From: Alphaproteobacteria bacterium
GTDB taxonomy: Bacteria; Pseudomonadota; Alphaproteobacteria; Rhodospirillales; Rhodospirillaceae
Assembly: GCA_030835385.1 (NCBI GenBank)
Contig: JAURPI010000016.1
Coordinates: 1 to 64,000 of the forward strand
DNA: 64,000 bases
Direction: 5' to 3'
The position numbers were made by a program, and so were the translations under genes. Shown in pieces: positions 41,195 to 51,054 of the stretch. Numbering within the stretch: the first letter of the stretch is position 1; each line of letters opens with the position of its first letter. Under the pieces are notes generated by a model. It was given only the letters and a program-made list of their open reading frames with translations. It had not been told where the DNA came from and ran no database searches.

Positions 41195-42592
41195 GTGAAA
41201 ACACTCAAACCATTTATGATTTCCGGCGCCGAAGCTTTGCCTCTCATTGAAGGCGGCAAGGGTGTTGCTGTTTCGACCGGTATGAGTTCTGGCGCTTGGG
41301 CCGGTGCAGGCGGTATCGGCACGTTTTCTGGCGTCAACGCCGACTCCTTTAAAGACGACGGCAATATTTTGCCTCAGACATACAGTGGCCGGACCCGCAA
41401 AGAACGGCACGAAGAACTGGTCAAATACGCCATTGATGGTGGTATTGCCCAAGCCCAAATTGCGCATGAACTGCGTAACGGTGAAGGCCGGCTCCATGTG
41501 AATATTCTTTGGGAAATGGGTGGAGCTGAACGCGTGCTTCACGGCATTATGGAAAAGTGTCGCGATATGGTGCACGGCGTGACCTGTGGCGCAGGCATGC
41601 CTTATCGACTGGCTGAGATCGCAACCCAATACGGCATTTACTATTACCCAATTATTTCTTCCGCCCGGGCCTTCCGAGCATTATGGAAACGAGCCTACCA
41701 CAAGTGCTCTGAGTTTTTGGGTGGTGTCGTATACGAAGACCCTTGGCTGGCTGGCGGCCATAATGGGCTATCAAATTCAGAAGACCCTAAGGCACCTGAA
41801 GACCCGTACCCTCGGGTCGTCGCCTTGCGCTCCGTAATGAATGGAGCCGGGTTAAATGATGTCCCTATCGTGATGGCGGGGGGCGTTTGGTGGCTCAGCG
41901 AATGGGATCACTGGCTCGACAACCCTGAAGTCGGACCCGTGTGTTTTCAGTTCGGCACTCGACCGTTGCTGACACAAGAAAGTGAAATTTCTGACGAATG
42001 GAAGCAGAGACTTCTCACTCTTGATCCCGGCGACGTTCTTTTGCACAAATTTAGCCCAACCGGATTCTATTCATCGGCTGTAAAAAATAATTTTATCGAT
42101 GAATTGGTCGCTCGGTCAGAACACCAGATTGCATTCTCACCAGAACCCGTCCGCGCCCATGATACCGCACTAGGAATCGGAGCACGCAAACGGGAAGTAT
42201 TTGTTACTGCAGATGATAAAGCGTTAGCGGAAAGCTGGGTTGCTTCGGGGCGAACCGACACACTTAAAACGCCAGATTCTACATTGATTTATGTGACACC
42301 TGAAAAAGCCGAAGAAATTCGGGCTGATCAGATTGCTTGCATGGGATGTTTATCGTCGTGCCAATTCTCAAACTGGTCAGAAAATGAGAAGGGATCGACC
42401 GGGCGCAAAGCTGACCCTCGTTCTTTCTGCATTCAAAAGACGCTGCAAAACATTGTGCACGACGGTGCGGTTGATAATGAGTTGATGTTTGCCGGACACA
42501 ACGCCTACCGGTTTTCTCAAGACCCTTGGTACAAGGATGGGTTTGTTCCCACCGTGAAGCAGCTGGTTGAACGCATCACAACAGGCCAATAG
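41195..42592 (+). CDS. Nitronate monooxygenase / NAD(P)H-dependent flavin oxidoreductase-like protein with C-terminal Cys cluster
   Basis: N-terminal MSSGAWAGAGGIGTFSG, VMAGGVWWLSEWD, GPVCFQFGTRPLLTQES; CxxCx3Cx22C near C-terminus. Confidence 0.75.
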   Translation: MKTLKPFMISGAEALPLIEGGKGVAVSTGMSSGAWAGAGGIGTFSGVNADSFKDDGNILPQTYSGRTRKERHEELVKYAIDGGIAQAQIAHELRNGEGRLHVNILWEMGGAERVLHGIMEKCRDMVHGVTCGAGMPYRLAEIATQYGIYYYPIISSARAFRALWKRAYHKCSEFLGGVVYEDPWLAGGHNGLSNSEDPKAPEDPYPRVVALRSVMNGAGLNDVPIVMAGGVWWLSEWDHWLDNPEVGPVCFQFGTRPLLTQESEISDEWKQRLLTLDPGDVLLHKFSPTGFYSSAVKNNFIDELVARSEHQIAFSPEPVRAHDTALGIGARKREVFVTADDKALAESWVASGRTDTLKTPDSTLIYVTPEKAEEIRADQIACMGCLSSCQFSNWSENEKGSTGRKADPRSFCIQKTLQNIVHDGAVDNELMFAGHNAYRFSQDPWYKDGFVPTVKQLVERITTGQ

Positions 42593-42628
42593 CAGCGGCT
42601 CAAGTGAATCGAGAATTGAGGTAAAAGC

Positions 42629-43258
42629 CTAACGGCTTGTGTTCGTTTTGATCTTTTCGTATTCGCGAGCCAGCAGCGCATAAACCACGCTCGACCAGTA
42701 TTTCCCGCCTGCCCGATAATGCTCTCGCATTAGGCCTTCACGGGCCATGTCCAGCTTCTGCATCACGCGAATGCTGACTTTATTTTCAGGCGCACATTGG
42801 GCCGAAATACGATGAAGGTTCAGCGTCGTAAATCCCGCATCAATGAGCGCCCGAGAAACTTCTGTCGCATATCCCTTACGCCACTGAGACGGCACGATGC
42901 CAAACCCGATCTCGCCTTGGCCATGACCCGGCGGAATAACCTTCATCAAAGCTTCACCAACGATATCCCCAGACTTGGTTTCTGTAACGGCGAGATAGTA
43001 ATTCACTCGCGGGGAAAAATTTTGCTCGCGGGCCGCCCATTCTATGAGGGCTTTTACCCGCTCTTCAATAGGTGGCCCTCCCGCTTGGTGTTTCCAAAAA
43101 GAGTCGTCCTTCACATAGGCATAGACTGCGGGCCAGTCTTCATCCGTATATTCCCGGATCGTCAGACGACGAGTTGTCAGCGGAAGCGGTGGGCTAGGTA
43201 GATCTCTGGTGGTGTCGCTCACGGTCGTAGAGTAAGGCGCCCATGCCGCATCAGGCAA
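42629..43258 (-). CDS. GNAT family N-acetyltransferase (RimJ/RimL-like)
   Basis: TRRLTIREYTDEDWPAVYAY; EIGFGIVPSQWRKGYATEVSRALIDAGF; RISAQCAPENKVSIRVMQKL. Confidence 0.88.
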   Translation of the reverse strand: MPDAAWAPYSTTVSDTTRDLPSPPLPLTTRRLTIREYTDEDWPAVYAYVKDDSFWKHQAGGPPIEERVKALIEWAAREQNFSPRVNYYLAVTETKSGDIVGEALMKVIPPGHGQGEIGFGIVPSQWRKGYATEVSRALIDAGFTTLNLHRISAQCAPENKVSIRVMQKLDMAREGLMREHYRAGGKYWSSVVYALLAREYEKIKTNTSR

Positions 43259-43292
43259 TTTTGAAGCTGCAGTCGTCGGAAAGTTTGATCAG

Positions 43293-43835
43293 TTACCGAG
43301 TGAGGTGTTTGGAGACAAATGCGTCAATGTCTTGGAGGCTCCAGCCCTGTGCTTCGAGGTCGGCGCGAATGGCGCGAAGATCAACATTGGCGTAATTGTG
43401 TACACTGACCGGCTGCTCCGTGGCGCTAAGGTCTGTGATCCTGAAGTCGTGTTCAAAGGCGTCACTCTTGAAGACGTCGTATTGGAGAACCTGGTCAACT
43501 TCATTACCGGGTGTAAAGGTCAAAATGCGCGGATGGTGATCGTAAAGTTGATCGGGTTTCATATCGCAACTGGCTGCAAGAATAAGCTCGTCTCCCTGCT
43601 GGCACGTGCGCGCTGCAGCGCCGTTGAGGATGCAGCACCGAGATCCTGGCTCTCCGTAAATCACATACGTTGTAAGCCGGGCGCCTGAGTTTTTATTCCA
43701 GACGTCAACAAACTCGGTCGGATGTAAGCCGGCCTTTTCACAATGTTCAGGATCAAGAGTAATCGACCCGTGATAGTGCAGGTCGGCTCCCGTTACTCGA
43801 ATGCCATGCAGCTTGGCACGCAACACTCTAACCAT
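43293..43835 (-). CDS. panD: Aspartate 1-decarboxylase with C-terminal extension
   Basis: [23 protein letters not shown] (GS self-cleavage site); [35 protein letters not shown]. Confidence 0.88.
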   Translation of the reverse strand: MVRVLRAKLHGIRVTGADLHYHGSITLDPEHCEKAGLHPTEFVDVWNKNSGARLTTYVIYGEPGSRCCILNGAAARTCQQGDELILAASCDMKPDQLYDHHPRILTFTPGNEVDQVLQYDVFKSDAFEHDFRITDLSATEQPVSVHNYANVDLRAIRADLEAQGWSLQDIDAFVSKHLTR

Positions 43836-43927
43836 AGCTGAAGTCCTTCTTGGAGCGTCAAACGCGGCGCACCATAAACCTTTTCTTGGTCAGAACAAGT
43901 GGAAGCGGATGTTGAGAAAAAGGATCG

Positions 43928-43956
43928 CGCAAAAAAGAAAAATGATCTTTTTTGCG
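43928..43956. other. Perfect 11-bp-stem inverted repeat CGCAAAAAAGA-aaaatga-TCTTTTTTGCG between divergent panD and mmcB
   Basis: Read directly; A6/T6 arms resemble a bidirectional terminator/attenuator. Confidence 0.85.
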
Positions 43957-44067
43957 AAGACCGAACCTATGCGCCACTGAAACACAAACAAACCCAACTA
44001 AAAGTGCGTGACGAGAGGCGCACCTTGTCAGACTTCGGTCATATGCCTACAGTACCGAGGGGAACAT

Positions 44068-44544
44068 ATGATGAACACGCCTCTCGTCCGACGCAAATCA
44101 CAGGCAATCCGCTACACCGACGCGGCCGCAGTGACGGCCGGCGTCACCCGCGGAGTCTGCCGGTGGCTGGGCGAAATAGGCTACGCTGCCTTGACGGAGT
44201 TTAAGTTAGGCAATGGACGACGAGCCGACGTCGCTGGATTGGCCCCTGATGGCACCATTGTCATGGTTGAGGTCAAGAGCACAGTGGCCGATTTTCGTGC
44301 CGATGATAAATGGCTCGATTATGTGCCCTACTGCGATGGCTTCTCGTTCGCCGTACCTGAGGAGTTCCCCCTAAACATCCTGCCGGAGACCTGTGGAATA
44401 TTGGTCGCAGACCGCCACACAACTACGGTTGTGCGTCCTGCAGTTATGCACCGCCTTCATCCGGCGAGACGTAAGGCGTTAACGTTGCGCTTCGCCCATG
44501 GGGCTGGTCAGCGCCTTATGGCGATGACCGATCCCCGCATATAG
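44068..44544 (+). CDS. mmcB: MmcB family DNA repair protein
   Basis: LGNGRRADVAGLAPDGTIVMVEVKSTVADFRADDKWLDYVPYCDGFSFAVPEEFP (endonuclease-like core D...ExK); ATG at 44068. Confidence 0.88.
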   Translation: MMNTPLVRRKSQAIRYTDAAAVTAGVTRGVCRWLGEIGYAALTEFKLGNGRRADVAGLAPDGTIVMVEVKSTVADFRADDKWLDYVPYCDGFSFAVPEEFPLNILPETCGILVADRHTTTVVRPAVMHRLHPARRKALTLRFAHGAGQRLMAMTDPRI

Positions 44545-44569
44545 TGGTCAGGAATTTGAGAGGCGGTGA

Positions 44570-44965
44570 TTAACCGCAGCGAATATTGACGATGCGATTG
44601 TTGCGATCGACGTCAATGTTTAACCGCGAGGGCACGTTGTCCATGGTCGCTGCTGCGCCTGGGGGTAACACGCGATAGGGCGGTGTGAGGCTTTCCTCAC
44701 GAAGGAATTGACCACTGCCCGGGGCTGGACGGCCATATGGGACAAAAGTCATGCCCATAGCCGGAACAAGAACATGGCCCCGACACCCAACCAATGTTTC
44801 TGGCCGAATTGAAGTTCCTGAGCCTATGGAAGAAGACGTCCGGTCCATCGGCATAAATGATCCAGAGCCACCACCAAAAGAATCAAAGTCTGGAAAAAAT
44901 TCTCCCATCGCGCCGCAACCGGCCAAGGCCGCTGCAACTGTGAGCATTATGAAAGTGCGGTGCAT
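44570..44965 (-). CDS. Lipoprotein with peptidase inhibitor I78-like C-terminus
   Basis: Lipobox AALAGC; C-terminal YRVLPPGAAATMDNVPSRLNIDVDRNNRIVNIRCG. Confidence 0.78.
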   Translation of the reverse strand: MHRTFIMLTVAAALAGCGAMGEFFPDFDSFGGGSGSFMPMDRTSSSIGSGTSIRPETLVGCRGHVLVPAMGMTFVPYGRPAPGSGQFLREESLTPPYRVLPPGAAATMDNVPSRLNIDVDRNNRIVNIRCG

Positions 44966-44967
44966 AA

Positions 44968-46440
44968 TTATCCCTCCCGGAGCGCAGCAATTGTCGCTGT
45001 TGTCGAGACAGAGTCAACCAAATCGGCACGGATTATTTTACCACCGTAGGCCTCAACCACATCAGCGCCGACAATATCCGCCTTCGCGTAGTCGGCACCC
45101 TTAACCAAAACGTCGGGCCTGAGTGACTCGATTAATGCGAGAGGTGTGTCTTCGGAAAAGACGACAACCAAATCGACATTTTTCATAGATGCAAGAACCG
45201 TTGCTCTTGATGTTTCAGGCTGCACTGGTCGATCAGGGCCTTTGAGTCGAGATACGGAGACATCTGAGTTCAAGCCAACAACAAGTTTATCGCAAGCGGA
45301 CTTAGCCTGATCCAGTAAAGAGACATGACCAGGGTGAAGAAGATCAAAACACCCGTTGGTAAAACCAATGACATTGCCCTCGCTGCGCCACAACGATGCC
45401 CGGGCCGACGCAGTCGAAGCATCTGTGACCTTAGCTTCCACCGACGTTAAGTCTCGACGAAGCAGCGCCGCCGCAAGCTCTCGCGCAGACACCACAGCTG
45501 TTCCGCGCCGCTGTACGACAAGTCCAGCAGCTGCATTGGCAAGACGCGCACTCTCTAACAACCCAACACCACCGGCCAGAGCTGCGCCCAGTGTTGCAAC
45601 AACCGTATCGCCCGCGCCGGTGACATCTGCAACCTCATGGCTTTCAGCGCTGAGGTGATCCACCTGACCGTTTTTTTGCACCAACGTCATGCCATCGGCT
45701 GAACGCGTGACCAGAACCGCCCCAAGGTCAGCCGCCGCCAACAAATGTTGGGCAGCAGCAACGAGATCGTCATCTGACTCAACAGCCTTGCCGGAAGCAA
45801 GCGCCAGTTCGACACGGTTTGGGGTGACAACCGTCGCCCCCGCGTATCGCGCATAATCCGAGCCTTTTGGATCGATAATGACAGGTTTACCGGCCTTCAT
45901 AGCGGCATCAATCGCAATACGGGCGAAGCTTTCTGTAATCACGCCTTTGCCATAATCGGACACCAAAACCGCATCAGCTGTCGCTATCTCATTGGCTAGG
46001 GACTTACTGAGGTCTTCTTCATCAGCAGACGTGAGCGGGGCCGCAGTTTCACGGTCGGCCCGCAAGAGATGATGGCCGTTGGCAGAGAAGAACCTGTTCT
46101 TGATAGTTGTTTCTCGATCCGCGTTGACCCGAAGAAAGGGCTCAATGTGTTCAACTTCACTCAACAGGCTGGTGACTTCACGACCAGCACGATCCGAACC
46201 AATGACAGAAAAGAATGCTATTGATGTTCCTAGAGCTGCGGCGTTACGGGCAACGTTACCAGCGCCTCCAAGCTGTGAGGATTCACCTGTAATGCGAACG
46301 ACCGGGACAGGCGCTTCCGGCGATATTCGACGGACATCACCATAGATAAAGCGATCAACCATAACATCGCCAACACAGACCAAGCGACGCTCTTTGAAAC
46401 GACCTAGGTGACTCGTAAGATCGGCAGCTGTGTTTGTCAT
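44968..46440 (-). CDS. hldE: Bifunctional D-glycero-beta-D-manno-heptose-7-phosphate kinase / 1-phosphate adenylyltransferase
   Basis: VGDVMVDRFIYGDVRRISPEAPVPV; DVTGAGDTVVATLGAAL; FTNGCFDLLHPGHVSLL; start MTNTAADL at 46440. Confidence 0.93.
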   Translation of the reverse strand: MTNTAADLTSHLGRFKERRLVCVGDVMVDRFIYGDVRRISPEAPVPVVRITGESSQLGGAGNVARNAAALGTSIAFFSVIGSDRAGREVTSLLSEVEHIEPFLRVNADRETTIKNRFFSANGHHLLRADRETAAPLTSADEEDLSKSLANEIATADAVLVSDYGKGVITESFARIAIDAAMKAGKPVIIDPKGSDYARYAGATVVTPNRVELALASGKAVESDDDLVAAAQHLLAAADLGAVLVTRSADGMTLVQKNGQVDHLSAESHEVADVTGAGDTVVATLGAALAGGVGLLESARLANAAAGLVVQRRGTAVVSARELAAALLRRDLTSVEAKVTDASTASARASLWRSEGNVIGFTNGCFDLLHPGHVSLLDQAKSACDKLVVGLNSDVSVSRLKGPDRPVQPETSRATVLASMKNVDLVVVFSEDTPLALIESLRPDVLVKGADYAKADIVGADVVEAYGGKIIRADLVDSVSTTATIAALREG

Positions 46441-46454
46441 GTCCGCGCCATACC

Positions 46455-47393
46455 TTAGGCGGCCAAAAGAGTTCTGAAAAAATGCACCGTCTTTTCCAAC
46501 CCATGCTCTAGCGGCACGGTGGGCTGCCACCCAAGCGCGTCCTTTGCGAGAGAGATATCCGGTCGACGTCGAACAGGATCATCTTGAGGGAGGGGCTTGT
46601 TGACTATCTTCGATGATGACTTTGTCATCCCGATAATCATTTCGGCCAATTCAAGAATTGTAGACTCTTCGGGATTCCCAAGATTGACCGGTCCGGTGAA
46701 ATTGTCACCTGACCCCATTAAACGAATCAGAGCATCAACCAAATCATCGACATAACAAAACGACCGCGTTTGACTGCCATCACCGTAGATCGTGATGTCT
46801 TCGCCATTCAGCGCTTGGACAATGAAATTAGACACCACACGGCCATCATTGGGCAGCATGCGTGGACCATAGGTATTGAAGATGCGCCCAACTTTTATCC
46901 GTAGCTCGTGCTGACGGTAATAGTCGAAGAACAATGTTTCGGCACAACGCTTGCCTTCGTCGTAACAGGCGCGCGGCCCGATCGGATTGACATTACCGTT
47001 ATAGCCCTCGACCTGGGGGTGAATATCTGGATCGCCATACACCTCGCTGGTCGACGCCTGTAGAATTTTAGCTCGGGTGCGTTTGGCAAGGCCTAGCAAA
47101 TTGATAGCGCCATGAACGCTGGTTTTCGTCGTCTGAACGGGATCGAACTGATAGTGCACAGGGGACGCCGGGCAGGCGAGATTGTATATCTCGTCGGTTT
47201 CCAAATAGAGCGGGAACGTCACATCGTGACGCATAAGCTCAAACCCAGATTGATTCATCAGATGAGCAACGTTGTGGCGCCGCCCTGTAAAATAGTTGTC
47301 GACGCAGAGAATCTCATGATTCTCAGCTATCAAGCGCTCACAGAGATGAGAGCCGATGAAGCCTGCTCCACCAGTTACCAAAATACGTTTCAC
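46455..47393 (-). CDS. UDP-glucuronate decarboxylase / NAD-dependent epimerase
   Basis: [61 protein letters not shown] start 47393. Confidence 0.9.
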   Translation of the reverse strand: MKRILVTGGAGFIGSHLCERLIAENHEILCVDNYFTGRRHNVAHLMNQSGFELMRHDVTFPLYLETDEIYNLACPASPVHYQFDPVQTTKTSVHGAINLLGLAKRTRAKILQASTSEVYGDPDIHPQVEGYNGNVNPIGPRACYDEGKRCAETLFFDYYRQHELRIKVGRIFNTYGPRMLPNDGRVVSNFIVQALNGEDITIYGDGSQTRSFCYVDDLVDALIRLMGSGDNFTGPVNLGNPEESTILELAEMIIGMTKSSSKIVNKPLPQDDPVRRRPDISLAKDALGWQPTVPLEHGLEKTVHFFRTLLAA

Positions 47394-47500
47394 TAGGACT
47401 CCCCTCGCCCACAACAAATTCGAACCGCTCCGAAGGCCGTTCGATCTTAAACTCACTGTATTCCTTAACCTTTTCCAAATGGTTACCATGATGCCGCCTT

Positions 47501-48319
47501 TTGGTGGTATTGCTCGTCGGATATATCACCCATCGCGACTATAAAAGCGCCGGTAATTGGGCCATACAGGGCCATCTGGTCGAAAAAGCAACAAAGGAAA
47601 GCGGCGTCTTTTCGCCTCTTCGATTTATAAAACAAACCACCGCATATCAGGAAAATCTGCTGTGTGACACGCTTGATCGGATGCGGCGCAATCCGGAAGG
47701 GCGGAAGGTTGTTCATTTGCATCTTTCTAAGTTGTTGCCGGGCAACAGAACGCCCGTGAAATCAAAGATCGTGTCCCGCATGTTTGGGAATCTGGAAAGT
47801 GCCATGCATGTGCAGATTTTCCCGATGATCAACCAGGACCTGGTCATGACCGTCAACGCGGGTTCGCAGCGCGATGTCAACAGGAGCTGTAACCGCATTC
47901 GAACTCTTTTCGACGACGAGCCACACACCTATTCTGAAGATGCCAACGGCGATGATCATTTTGTAAGCTGGTATGACCTAGAAGTTGATTCCGCGATGGC
48001 CATGGCTATGGCCCGATATTTTCTCAACGAACGCGGTTACCAGATTTGTGTAGACGGGCTGACCCTTGACACTTTTTCATACGCTGACCCCATTCGCATG
48101 GGCGTCACCTACGGCAAGCTCAGTTGGTCAAATGAGATTGCCGGTTTGATTGGCACCGAACGAGGCGAAGAGCTTAAAGCAATGATCATGATGCGCAAGC
48201 GAGGCCGCAAAATATTAGCGCGTTGTGATTCTGAAGCAGCCATTCGCGCCGGTCGCCAGTTGGGAATTACGTTATTCCAGGGCCGCTATGTTGATGGCCT
48301 GATGAGAGAACGGTACTAA
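47501..48319 (+). CDS. Hypothetical protein with degenerate EAL-domain-like C-terminus
   Basis: [31 protein letters not shown] resembles the C-terminal QG motif region of EAL domains; no EAL catalytic motif seen. Confidence 0.55.
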   Translation: MVVLLVGYITHRDYKSAGNWAIQGHLVEKATKESGVFSPLRFIKQTTAYQENLLCDTLDRMRRNPEGRKVVHLHLSKLLPGNRTPVKSKIVSRMFGNLESAMHVQIFPMINQDLVMTVNAGSQRDVNRSCNRIRTLFDDEPHTYSEDANGDDHFVSWYDLEVDSAMAMAMARYFLNERGYQICVDGLTLDTFSYADPIRMGVTYGKLSWSNEIAGLIGTERGEELKAMIMMRKRGRKILARCDSEAAIRAGRQLGITLFQGRYVDGLMRERY

Positions 48320-48443
48320 CTATCATCTCGACTTCTCCGTTGCCCAAAGCCCGGGTTTACTGCTAAAAAGCTCAATCAATCGGACGCACCGCGGCAGACG
48401 CATAAAGCGCAATAACGCGGTCACAAAATCGACTCACTTTTGC

Positions 48444-48469
48444 CAGACACTGATCTGGTCTGTTTTTTT
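48444..48469 (+). terminator. Possible Rho-independent terminator
   Basis: CAGAC-9nt-GTCTG followed by T7. Confidence 0.5.
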
Positions 48470-48545
48470 GAACCTGGATAACGAGTCCGGAGCCCATATT
48501 GATTCCGAGTCCCACTCCTCTAAACCCCGACCCAAGAGGCTAATC

Positions 48546-49265
48546 ATGCTGAGTCACCTTTCTCTGTCCCGTGCCCTTATCGCCACTCTGGCTGCTCTGG
48601 CTTTCACCCTGTCCCCACCGACTTTGGCTGACGAAGCGATGGATGCGAAGCATGTGATTGATAATGCAAAGATCGCCGTCGAACGGGTCAGAGACGAACA
48701 CCGGCCTGCGGAGCAACTGAATTCCCTATTGAGGCGGGCGAAAGGCGTGCTCGTCATACCCTCGTATTACAAGGCAAGCTTTATTCTCGGTGGAAGCTTT
48801 GGGGATGGTGTGCTTCTACGCCGCAATGAGAATGGAAATTTCGGTGACCCCGCGTTTTATCGGATGACATCAGGGTCCATTGGTTTGCAGGCGGGCATGC
48901 AATCAGCGGAGATCATTTTTATTATCCTGACCGATAAGGGCATGCAGGCGGTATTGGATGATGAATTTAAGATTGGGGCCAATGTTGGCATTAGTATTGG
49001 GGCCGTTGGCGCTGGCGCAGAAGCTGCAACGACGACCAACGTTGGCAACGACATCGTCGCCTATTCCCGCAACACAGGTTTGTTTGCTGGCGGCAGCTTC
49101 GAAGGCAGCGTGATCAAACCACGCAAAGATTGGAACGCCGCTGTATACGGAATCGATCTTGCTGGCCCAGATGGAATCGTTCGACGCAGCCAGTTGCTGT
49201 ATGCGGATGAACTAAAACAGACGTTGGTATCAGGTCTTGCTGTTGAGCAGTCTCAAGCAAACTGA
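48546..49265 (+). CDS. YSC84/DUF500-type lipid-binding secreted protein
   Basis: Signal peptide LIATLAALAFTLSPPTLA; AKGVLVIPSYYKASFILGGSFGDGVLLRR; GASIGIQ-like SIGLQAGMQSAEIIFIILTDKGMQAVL. Confidence 0.88.
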   Translation: MLSHLSLSRALIATLAALAFTLSPPTLADEAMDAKHVIDNAKIAVERVRDEHRPAEQLNSLLRRAKGVLVIPSYYKASFILGGSFGDGVLLRRNENGNFGDPAFYRMTSGSIGLQAGMQSAEIIFIILTDKGMQAVLDDEFKIGANVGISIGAVGAGAEAATTTNVGNDIVAYSRNTGLFAGGSFEGSVIKPRKDWNAAVYGIDLAGPDGIVRRSQLLYADELKQTLVSGLAVEQSQAN

Positions 49266-49276
49266 CACGCCAACTC

Positions 49277-49462
49277 GTGACGGACACATCAAACGAGCCG
49301 AATCTTGCCGTTGAACAGACGATCGCTCTGCTCTCGCGGGTTTTTTTAATTATAGCTATCGCTTTCGGCACGGCATTGATCACCTGCTTTTCGGTACTAC
49401 CTAATGCAGCCAGAAAACCAGAAATGGTCGATCTCTACGTGATGATGTCCCGCTTCGCTTGA
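49277..49462 (+). CDS. Small hypothetical membrane protein
   Basis: 61 aa, one hydrophobic segment, overlaps next ORF by 4 nt. Confidence 0.45.
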   Translation: MTDTSNEPNLAVEQTIALLSRVFLIIAIAFGTALITCFSVLPNAARKPEMVDLYVMMSRFA

Positions 49463-49674
49463 GCGGTCTAATCGGAGCTTTTTTGTGGTATGTGCCGCTG
49501 ATACTTCGGGTCCGCCTGAGGTCCGCAAGCGTTTTTTATGTTGGTCTTAAATGGGCCTTGTCGGCCGTATCCGTGTTAGGTGTCGTACTCATAGTTGTGG
49601 TTTTTGTCCGCATTATCGGCGAAGGCAATGTGCTTCTCAGTATTATTGCCCAGCGATTTGGGACTGAGATCTAA
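49459..49674 (+). CDS. Small hypothetical membrane protein (two predicted hydrophobic segments)
   Basis: 71 aa; TTG start translationally overlapping the preceding ORF. Confidence 0.45.
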   Translation: MSGLIGAFLWYVPLILRVRLRSASVFYVGLKWALSAVSVLGVVLIVVVFVRIIGEGNVLLSIIAQRFGTEI

Positions 49675-49683
49675 AGGCCACTC

Positions 49684-51054
49684 CTAAAACTGGCTTGCCT
49701 CAAAAGTCGTCGGAGCGGGGCCTATTGCGTCCGATCCGTCGCGGGTAATTTCCATGACCGCAAATCCACGCTCTGATAAACCGGTCGGCAGCAAACGAAA
49801 CACCCCATCGACACCTGAAAATCCACTCGGTGAGGCTAATGCATCAGAGGTAAACGGTCGGTCTGGCCTCGTCCGTCCTAACACTGCGGCGAGAGCAACA
49901 GCATCATATCCATGAGTCGCAATAGCAGGTGGAGTCGCGCCGTATAACGTTCTGTACCGGTTATAAAAACCCGCGTTCCCTTCTGGTGATGGGGCTGGAT
50001 ACCACCCTCCCACAAGCGCAGGCTCTTTGCCGAGACTTGGACCATGCCACACCATTGTCCCGAGTAACTGAACACGGCCCGGATCGATATCATAAAACGG
50101 TAATAGTGCTGCAACTTCAGTCAGGCGGCCGCCCTGTGCAGGAATCAACACCGCGTCAAAAGGAACCTCACCAATTGTGTCTAAGCGTTCGAGGCGGCGC
50201 AATGCGACCCTGGATACGGTGTCTGTTCGAGATTCTAAGGCAGCCCGCTGCGCCAAAAGCGCGTTGTGTCGTCGATCGTAGTCGGCGAAAGACCGAACCA
50301 CATCGTTGAGATCGTCACCCGACTGATTGTAATAAGCCACCCGATTCAATGACCCACCTGTTTGAGCAACCACTTGTGACATCGCATCGACGACGGTCTC
50401 GCCATAGGGCGTGGCCGGAGCCAACACGGCAAATCTTTCAATGCCCTGGGCGCGGCTAAAGGTGATGATACGGCGAACTTGTTCGTGAGCTAAGAACCCC
50501 ATAACAAACACACCCGGTGCCGCCACTGTGGGATCTGTCGTAAATGGAATCATATTGATGCCAGCTGCTTGCGCTTGGGGCATCACCGCCTTCGCCGATG
50601 CAGAGAAAACGGGACCCAACAGAACTTGAGCACCATGGGCAACAGCTAGCGCAGCGGCGTCCACCGCACCGTCGGGAGTTCCCGCGGTGTCGTAAGGCTG
50701 TAAAACAAACCGGTCGTCACCAACATCAAACAGGGCCATCTGCGCGGCATTAAGGAAGGATTGGCCAACATCCGCCGCAGGGCCCGTCAGAGGTAGCAAA
50801 AGACCGACTCTCTTCAGACCGTAAGGATCACGGGGCGGGGTAGGTACTGTTGATTCAGCAGCGACATCAAGACCGGGAATCAACTGCGTGCGACTTAAGG
50901 CCGGTAGGGCTGGTGCAGAAACCGCTGGAGGAGGCGAAGCCGACTGAACTGGCGCTGGATTTGCCTGACGGGTCTGGCGTGGTACATCGGTACTCTCGCA
51001 CCCCACAACAAACCCGGCCAACACAAATAATGGCAAAACACGCCAAACAGTCAT
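49684..51054 (-). CDS. Penicillin-binding protein activator (LpoA-like, periplasmic-binding-protein fold lipoprotein)
   Basis: Lipobox FVVGC; KRVGLLLPLTGPAADVGQSFLNAAQMALFDV; divergent to rsmI as in other proteobacteria. Confidence 0.85.
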   Translation of the reverse strand: MTVWRVLPLFVLAGFVVGCESTDVPRQTRQANPAPVQSASPPPAVSAPALPALSRTQLIPGLDVAAESTVPTPPRDPYGLKRVGLLLPLTGPAADVGQSFLNAAQMALFDVGDDRFVLQPYDTAGTPDGAVDAAALAVAHGAQVLLGPVFSASAKAVMPQAQAAGINMIPFTTDPTVAAPGVFVMGFLAHEQVRRIITFSRAQGIERFAVLAPATPYGETVVDAMSQVVAQTGGSLNRVAYYNQSGDDLNDVVRSFADYDRRHNALLAQRAALESRTDTVSRVALRRLERLDTIGEVPFDAVLIPAQGGRLTEVAALLPFYDIDPGRVQLLGTMVWHGPSLGKEPALVGGWYPAPSPEGNAGFYNRYRTLYGATPPAIATHGYDAVALAAVLGRTRPDRPFTSDALASPSGFSGVDGVFRLLPTGLSERGFAVMEITRDGSDAIGPAPTTFEASQF

